From the NCBI GenBank assembly GCA_017311185.1, contig JAESUZ010004818.1, positions 806,001-870,000 on the forward strand: a stretch of 64,000 nt of DNA, in the 5' to 3' direction. This DNA comes from Proteles cristata cristata (lineage: Eukaryota; Chordata; Mammalia; Carnivora; Hyaenidae). The notes beneath the pieces are model-generated. The model searched no databases and was not told where the DNA came from. It saw nothing but the letters and a program-made list of their open reading frames with translations. Below are positions 51,701 to 61,500 of the stretch, one piece after another. Positions within the stretch are counted from its first letter, which is position 1; the number at the start of each line of letters is the position of its first letter. The translations under genes and the position numbers were made by a program.

Positions 51701-54700
51701 AGGAGTAAACTCTGTATTCATCAGTATATAGCCTGGAATGCCATGAGCCCATAACATCCCAAGGACTGTGTGCAGGTAGAAAGCGGCAGAATCTTAACCA
51801 AAACAAACACTAAAGGGGAGAAAAGCTAAGTTGTTAAAGGTAACAAAGAAAGTGCGACTGGTGTGACCAGAAAGGCAGGATGAGAACACAGGAGAAAGGT
51901 CCCAGGATAGCCAAGGAAGGTTCAAGTTTCAAGAAAGGAGTCATTCTCAGTTGTCAAATATCACACGGAGGCCAGAGATTGAAACACACCCTCAGGATGC
52001 TAATCATTCAGGTTTATGCCGGCAAAGAGAAAAGAATGGAAGGTCTATGAACCGACAGGGTGACCGCCTGCACTGAAGCCAGGCACCACGTTTCTGCAGA
52101 GCACTCCCTTAACTGCAATATACATGACCTTGGTAAGGCTTTTGCAACAACAAAGGGAGGAAATAAATACATTCTGTCCTATTTCCTTCTATCTTGACTC
52201 TCCTAAGTGTTCTGAGGATGAATACTTGCAAATGCTATCAAATCTTTGAAGTCCTAAACCTAGGGGTGCCTGGGAGGCTCAGTCACTTAAGTGTCTGACT
52301 CTTGGTTTCAGCTCAGGTCATGATCTCACAGTTAATGAGTTTGAAAGCCCGGTGTCAGGCTCTGTGCTGACAGTGCAGAGTCTGCTTGGAATTCTCTCTC
52401 TCCTCCTCTCTCTATGCACCCTCCTACCCCAGCTCATGCTGTCTCTGTCTCTCTCAAAATAAATAAATAAACTTTAAATAAATAAATAAATCCTAAATTT
52501 AATTTGCATGGTAATCAAATTTAGATTTTTTTTAAAGGTAGTAAACTTGGAATCTATGAGCAACATAATCTCAGAACAGAAATAAGAATTAAATATGGAT
52601 CTCAAATGTTTTTATCTCTTTTTTTTTTAAATTTGAGAGCGAGCGAGAGAGAGAGAGAGAAAGCAAGCACACAAACAGGGGGTGGGGGGGTCAGGGCAAA
52701 GGGAGAGAGAGAATCCCAAGCAGGCTCCATGCCCAACGCTGGGCTTGATCCCATGACCCTGGGATCATGACCTGAGCTGAAATCAAGAGTTGGACGATCA
52801 ACCAACTAAGCTATCCAGGCACACCTGGATCTCAAATTGTAATCCCAGATATAACACTCATAAATGAGCCACACCATTTACTCACTGAATAAATATTGCA
52901 CTGTATACTATATGCTGGACACTGTTCTAGGCACTTGAGACACATCATGAATTTAAGGTCTTTCTCTCATGGAGCTAAAATTCTAGCAGAAGATGACAGC
53001 CAATGCATTCAGTGATTTAACAGCATATAAACAGCTGGATCACACAGGGCCTCGTAAGTTGCTGAAAGGACTCGGGGTTTTATTCTAGGAGAAAGGGGGA
53101 CACATCACAGGATTCTGACCTGTGACAGGATCTGACCTCCATTTTAAAAGATTATCAGGGGGCACCTGAATGGCTTAGTCAGTTGAGCATCCAACTTCAG
53201 GTCAGGCTATGATCTCGCAGTTCATGAGTTCAAGTCCCACATCAGGGTCTCTGCTGTCAGCACAGAGCCCACTTCAGATCCTCTGTCTCCCTCTCTCTCT
53301 CTGGCCTTTCCCCTGCCTCAAAAATAAGTTTAAAAAAAAAAAAAAAAAGACTCACTTGGCTGCCCAACTGAGAATAGACTAGAAGTGAGTGGGAACAAGG
53401 GGACGCCAGACAACTGCTGCGTGAAAGATAATGGCAGCTGGACCAAAATGCCGTTGGTGGAACAGACACAAGAGGTCAGATTCTGGATACATACTGAGGG
53501 CAAAATTAGCCAGTATGTTTTCCCAACGGACTGGATACATGGTATGACAGAGAAAAGACAAATATGGCTGAACACGGGAGTTGCCACCTACTGAGAAAGG
53601 GAAAGGCTGTGGGTGGAGTCGTTGGGGCAGGGTGGGAAATCGGTCAGGAGTTCAGTTGTGGATACACTATGTTGGAGATACCTATTAGGCATTGAACTGG
53701 ATAAGTCAAGTAGGTAATCTGATATAGGAGTCTGAAAAGATCTGGACTAGAGATAACTGTGGGAGCTGTCAACACATACATGGCATTTATAGTCACAGAA
53801 GTGCATGAAATCACCAAGGGACTGAATGGATAAACAAAGGTGTCCAAGAGCACAATCATGGGGCACCCCACCATCACGGGGTAGGGGAAGCAGAGGGGCT
53901 GGCAAAGGATACAGAGGAGTAACAATCATTTCTTTCTCTCTCCCTCTACATGCCTGAATGCAAAATAGGTGCTGTATTCGTAATGAGCTTCTGCACAGAA
54001 ATCTGGGGTCTCTGAACTTAGCATCACTCTGAGAGTACAGTAATTACTAATCATCATTAGAAAAGAGGATGCCATCTTTCATATCTGAAAACATGAAACA
54101 CAGAATCAATACCCCACTTTAACAATTTGAATTATGACTAATATGACACTAATAGGGCTAGATTTCTGTGAGAACAAGCTGAACTTCCTGACTCGCCCTA
54201 CCAGTTAACTGTTCGCTTCAGGAGAACATCACTCAGAAGAACTGCCAAGTTAAAGAATAAAATTGGGGTTCATCTCTTGAAATTCTAGGTGTTTTCATTT
54301 TGTGAAGTCTGCAACACTTATTTCTAAAGTCTGACTCCTCATGATTCTAACCCAACGCTGAACGTTACTGTTTTCCTCTTGAAAAAGATTTTCAGTAAAA
54401 GCAAATTTTCCTCTTGCTTCTCGAAGAATCTTAACCATCTGTTTCAATTCATTTGTTAAATAAATGTGGACGTTTGCTATGATATTCACAAGATAACATG
54501 CAGCCTTAGAGCCACCTAGCTGAGGACCAATAGTAAATTGCCAGTGAACGTGCCACACTTCCAGTCTGGGCTATGGGGCACATGGGACAGTTGTGACTGG
54601 CAGACATAATGCGGCACTAAGCCAACTCCCTGCTTTCGTCTGCTTTCCTCCCTGTTTTGCCTTAAAAACAGAAACACAAATGAATAAAAACAGTTCTTAT

Positions 54701-54858
54701 AGCCCACAGAGCGGGACCCATTTGAAAATACCTCGCATTTCTGCAGCCACCTCCAAAGTTTGAACTTTTTGTTAGCTCTCATTTTGGCTTCTGTTTCTAG
54801 CATGTGAATAATGAGCCGATTTTTGTTTTGGAGAGCCAGATCAAGAGGTGTTTCGCCC

Positions 54859-54895
<37 letters not shown>

Positions 54896-57800
54896 TTCAA
54901 TTATATTTTCAACAGAGTATGAGTGCTAAACATTGTACAAGACATCAGCAGAATCAGAGACTCAGTGTCTTCATTCTGGAAGTAGTAACTTACTGTTGCT
55001 GGTTATTTACCTTGTGGTAATTGAAAATACACCCATAGCTTATGTTTACATCGATGTTCTAATTTTCTAAATGAAGATATAATAAACTAAGGGAGATAAA
55101 TACCTGGTCATACCTTAACATTTCGGATGTCCAGGCTAGAACCGGCTTCCAGAAGTTTATCTACAGCATTAACGTTTCCTGCTGCAACTGCCCAGTGGAG
55201 TGGAGTGTTTTGGTGTATTTTATCAACCGCACTGAGAGAAGGATTAAACTTTAAAAGAAATCCAGTCGGCTCTGGCCTGTCTCAAGACAATAAAATACCA
55301 AGGAGCATTAGAGAGATGAATGATCTTAAAAGGTAAATACAAATAATGAATCTTTTAAGCTAATATATAAATCGAGCACTCAGTGAAGAATTTTGAAAAC
55401 TGAGAAACTTCCTTGTGCAGAGTTCTATTCCAGGGGCTGATAGGCGAGCTGCACCTCCACAAAAGACATCTGTTACGTGACAGTCGGCGATACAAATACT
55501 ATAATTTCAACACCAATACAGTGGAATAACTGCTTTTGTTTTTCAAACTTTTACTTTCATGCTGTTATTGTATTGCTTAACATTTTATTAAATTGTGAAT
55601 TTAACTTGGGCCAATGCTATGTTATTTACCTAATTAAACAAATATTATGTTTGAGGAGATAAACCAAAGTTGACTTTCCATGCTTCCTTTACCTGATTAT
55701 TAAATAAAGCAGGCATAAAAAATGTCCTAAAATATTTATTTATCTTAGAAACCTAGGGACTAAAAGGCAGAATTCAACAAAATATTTTTATTTTGCCATT
55801 AATACCTTCCCTTCCTTCAGGACTACTCAAAAGATTCTTTGAATAAAGCAGTTTTCTACTTTACTTATTCTATCAAATCTTTAAACACTATTATCTGACT
55901 TCAGAGCTGTCAGCGAAAAAGACAAAATGCTTTAACAAAATTCAACCCTCAGCTCCAGCACCCCATGAACAAACAGGAAATGGCATTGCTACAGTTGTGC
56001 CTTTATTAATTTGTGTTGTACTTAATTTCTGATTCTACTTTTACTTAGGACTTGTAGCCACTGTTTTAAAAATGCAAACTGATGGGGCGCCTGGGTGGCT
56101 TAGTCGGTTAAGCGTCCGACTTTCGCTTGGGTCATGATCTCGCGGTTCGTGGGTTCGAGCCCTGCGTTGGGCTCTGTGCTGACTGCCAGCTCGGAGCCTG
56201 GAGGCTGTTTCAGTCTGTGACTCCCTCTCTCTCTGACCCTCCCCTGTTCACGCTGTCTTCCTCTCTCCTAGAAATAAATAAAACATTTTTAAAAAAAAAA
56301 CAAAAAAAAAAAATGCAAACTGAGAAATATGTCATGTTAACAAGACTATGCTATGGAATCTCTACCTGTTCTATAAGGAAATTTTTTCCTTATTAGCAGT
56401 TTTCAAATTGTTCCCCAAAGCTATGAGAAAATAAAAAATTTATTTCAGTGGTGTTTTTTTAACCACAACTACATTAAACGTTCAAATCACAGTCACAGGG
56501 TGGAAAATCTTAACTTTCTTCTTCAGGATGTAGTATATGCACAAAAAAGAAATTGTCAGAACCCAGAATCAGAATAAGGCAATTCAGTTAAACTTACTTA
56601 CCCAAGAACTTTGTGAGCTGATAACATGAGAGGTGTCTGCCCGTTCAAATCTGTCATATTCACACTCTGTTCAAAAAAGACGAGTCAATCAGCCTAACTG
56701 TAAACACAGTCAAACTCTCTCTCTTCTCTTAATAGAAATATCTCTTTAATACATTCAACATTACCATTGAGTTTACAAGAAGGGTTCAAATATCATTTGA
56801 ACAAAACAGTGTTCTGCTTCTCATCCAAAGGGTAAAAATCCACTGATTTCTATAAAATACTCTTAAAGGAAAAATCTGAATATATGGTTTAAAGTGCTGT
56901 CTGATGTGAATGGAAGAAAGCTAAGGGAAAGAGGAAAATGCTGATAATCACCATCAGATACAAGAGACTGTAGAGGCCTTAGGAGTCATCTAGTTTAGAC
57001 CTTAACGGACACAGTAACGCAAATTAGCATGTCTTACACAAAGCCACCTAGTCTCCATGTAAACACAGCAACAGTGAAATCTCTTATCTTTTCTGAGGCA
57101 ACTCACTGTAATTTTGGACTTATGTTTCAAAGACTAACACATGAAAAATTATTTTCTGTTTTCTATAACATAGAGGGAAAAACAGGAAACCATATCTCCA
57201 TGAGGTTATGCTCCTTTTAATAAAATGGGCCCGGGTTTGAGATGCACAATAATGGTTCCAACCAAGTCAAAGAAAGAGTTTCAGTTACTGAAGTGTCTTT
57301 TGGGCCTTGGAGGAATACGACTTGGGAAAGAGCCCAAACAGAAGCAAACAGGGCTCCTCCTCATACATCTTCCCGAACTGAGAGCCAGGAGGTTATAATT
57401 ATTCTACTTCAGTTGGCTAAGTCTGAGAGAAAGTGCTTATTTAAAAAGAACACAATCATTCCAACAGCCTTTGTGCAAACGTGTTTCCATGCCTGTTAGA
57501 GGCGAGTCTGCGAATATAAACCACTCTGCTCCCCGAAAGTATATCCCAGGCAAGTACAGCTGACACAGAAACTCCCACTGCCAATACCCTATAATTTCAC
57601 CTGTGACATAAATGGATGCCTCTGAAGGCAAGTCATTTTTCATGGAATCACTTTACAGAACAATAAGAAGCACACATTCAAATTGGTCTCCCATTTGGAC
57701 TCAAATAAAGAAAGCAAATGATGGGTTAATTTAGTGATCTGACTACCATTTTTACATTCAACCAGAAGAAAAATACAGGCTTTTGAAGTCATGTTTTTGA

Positions 57801-58494
57801 AAAACTCTACAAATTACTGGGATCATAACAAAATCTATTATAAGCTTACAAGTTTCAAAAACATCTATGTTACTGAGCTAAATGACCTGTCCTTTTGGCT
57901 CCAACAATGCTGGAAAAGCAGTATTCAGTAGCTAGACTTACTGAGGCTAATATTTGAATATTTGATATCTATAACATATGCTCTGAAATTGAGGACAGAC
58001 TACTACTAACCATTTTCCCAATCTCTTCAGATTCACAGTCGCTGGAGTGTAAGATATGTTTCAAAACATACCTGTCCCTTTGAGATGAGATATGCTATAA
58101 TAGGCATGTGTTGAAATAATACTGCCAGGTGGATACTGCTGAATCCCTCCCCATCAATGAGAGTGGGGTCTGCTCCATACTGTAGTAATAATATGACCAT
58201 AGGCAAATGTCCTTGTCTGGAAATAGAGAATAAAAATTACACTGCTTTCTATAGCATGCAGAAAAAGAAAAAAATTCAGGAAGAAACTGATAGCCCTAAG
58301 CCATGAGAGATTTTGGGGGTGCTTGGGTGGCTCGGTTGGTTAAGTGTCCGACCTCAGCTCAGGTCATGATCTTGTGGTTCGTGGGTTCAAGACCTGCATC
58401 CGGCTCTGTGCTGTCAGCTCGGACCCTGGAGCCTGCTTCTGATTCTGTCTGTCTCTGTCTCTGTCTCTCCCTCTGCCTCTCCCCTGCTAGTGCG

Positions 58495-58545
<51 letters not shown>

Positions 58546-61500
58546 TCTCTCTCTCTCAAAAATAAATACTAAAAAAAACCTTTAAGACATGAGAGATTTT
58601 GATTCGATACAAAGAGTATTTACTAACAGACTATTAAAACAGTGGAGGTTGTCCAAATGTATTTCACTTTAACGCTCCAAACTTAGAGCTATCTGGACAG
58701 TCCTTCTTGAATGCAGGTAATACACTTAATAACCTCCAAATCTATTATAAACCATATGTTGCTACAACATATAAATAATACATGTAATAATAATTATTAC
58801 ACATGACTAATGCTAAAAATTAAAACTTAAAAAATTTTTCATGTTTATTTATTTTTGAGAGAATACAGAGACAGTGCGAGCAGGGGAGGGGAGAGAGAAA
58901 GAGGGAGACACGGAATACAAAGCAGGCTCCTGGCTCCAAGCTGTCAGCACAAAGCACAATGCAAGGCTCGAATTCACAAACTGTGAGATCAGGGCCTGAG
59001 CTGAAGTCAGACACTTAACTTAGCCACCCAGGCACCCCTGAAAATGAAAACTTTAAAACCACATACATTTCAATGTTGTTATTTTAAAAACAAGAAATAA
59101 TTATGAGCCAGACAGATATGCTGAAGTCTAACATTTGGACTGCAGGTAAGCTATGATAACATCCTTCTTAGGAACTACAGACTTTTACATTTGAATACAG
59201 CTCATTTTCCATGTAAAGCATTGTACCTCACTTGCTCAACAGGGATGAGTTAATTAACCTTAGATTCTTCAAAATTCTTCCTATGGAAAAAAGATTCCAC
59301 TACTTTCTTATATAAACAATTACTCATTTTAATTTTGGGTTCATGTCAACCCCACCAACTAGAGACTGGGATTAAAATGATGGATGAAGAGGGGAGCTTG
59401 GGTGGCTCAGTGGTTAAGCATCAGACTCTTATTTCAGCTCAGGTCATGATCTTGTGTTTTGTGAGTTCAGACACTGTATGGGGCTCGGAGCTGTCAGCGC
59501 CCAGCCTGCTTGGTATTCAATCTCTCTCCCTGCCCCTCCCTGTACACGCTCTCACTCTCTCTCTCTCTCTGTCTCTCAATAAATAAAACTTTAAAAAGAA
59601 ATGACAGATGAAGAAATTGTTAAGTATCAACACAAGCACATATTAATTTCAGTTTCAAATGCCAATATATTCCAGAGAAAAGAACTACAGTTCACTGAAC
59701 TATCACTTTATCCATGTGATAAGCTACAAAAGATACTTATTTTGATTATAAGTAAGTATAATACACATATTTCAGTTTTAGCATCATAGTGGGGCCCTAA
59801 ATTGAACACAAAAACATTGTCCCAAAACTATATATACAAATGTATATATATATTTTTATGAAAGGGAGAAAGGGATAGAAAGCCTTTCTTATGGTCTATA
59901 ACAGCAGTTTTCCAATGTGGTAGTTATTAGCCACATGTGGCTATTTAAATTCAAACTCATTAAAATTAAATAAAATTAAAAATTCATTTCCTTAGTTGCA
60001 TTAGCCACATTTCACATTTCACATGTGGCTAGTAGCCACAATATTGGATAGCACAAAATAGATCATTGCCATCATCGTAGAAAATTCTGCCAGAAAGTGC
60101 TGTCTACAAGATTCAGAAAATGAACTTAAGTCATTCTGACTCTGAATAGCAATTTCAGTGCTCAAAGGAATCTTTACCTGATGGCCCAGTGAAGAGGAGT
60201 CGAATTTAAATCTCCACCCAACTGATCTACTACAGCACCTTTTGAAATATAAAACCTATTAAAAGCAGACATAAATGAAAATAAGATTGAAAGCTTAAAA
60301 TTCATACTGAGAAAGAAAACATTAATTTTTCTTAGTTATAAATATACAACAGAAATTATAATAATAACTGTCCCTAAAAACACTCAGACCTACAGAAGTC
60401 TGAGATTCACACAATGGCATCAAACAGATCCCTGGGGAAATATTCTTAGCATACCAGTAATTACTCCTGGTGTCATGAGCTTTCCATCATAACTTACATA
60501 CCAAACACATGATAACTACTCTCCATATATTCTAATTACCCAGCACTCTTAAAATGGTTTCTTTCAAAACACTTAGGATCACACAGATATTCTACTTAAC
60601 CTGCAAGAAGAAAGGTGGAATTATGTCACTGTTAACAGTTGTGAATTAGAATTACTATGTGGGAATCAATTCTAAAAGTAGTAAAAACTTAATTCAGAAT
60701 TCTTTTAGAAAAGTTAGACATTCTGAGTATTTAGCTTCCTGTTGCAGGGTCACAGATGTGATATACTGTATCAAGTGAACTTATAAGATAAAGAGACTCC
60801 TCTGCTGTGGTTAACAGGAAGTGGTCTCATTATGCTAAAGTTGTACTTCATATATCATATTATTTAAATAATATACTAGTTTATTTCCACACAAAAGGTG
60901 TTTGTCGGGAATAAAGTGTGGGGTTTTTTAAAGTATATTTTAAACTTTAGTACATTTTTATTTTCTTAAATCCAAGGGTTTTAAATATAAATAATACAAA
61001 ATGAATACACATTCATAAACATACATATAATTTACATGTTACAGTATAAAACAAGCAAACAAACAAAAACAACACAATAGGGCAGTAGTGCTTTATGAAG
61101 GGGAAATATTTTATGTAATCCAATACGTATCTATTTAAAAACGTATTCCATATTTAATCTAAAAAATAGTTAATAAATCATTCTCCTACTGATTTATTCC
61201 TCCTGGGATTTTTACAAAGTAAAATAGTTCCATATTTTTTCTAAACTAGATGAAACTTTCTGTTCTATCCTGAGACGGTTTTCCTTTTCAAAAAATGTTC
61301 AGGGCACCTGGCTGGCTCAGTCAGTAAAGCACGCAACTCTTGATCTTGGGATTTTGAGTTCAAGGCCCACATTGGGCCTAGAGGTTACTTAAAAAAGAAA
61401 AAACACAAACAAACAAAAGTATTCAATTTCATTGCCTGAACTTTATTTTTACAATGGTTTCCCATGGCTTTATCTTTAATTTTCCTTTTTGGGCCAGTGA

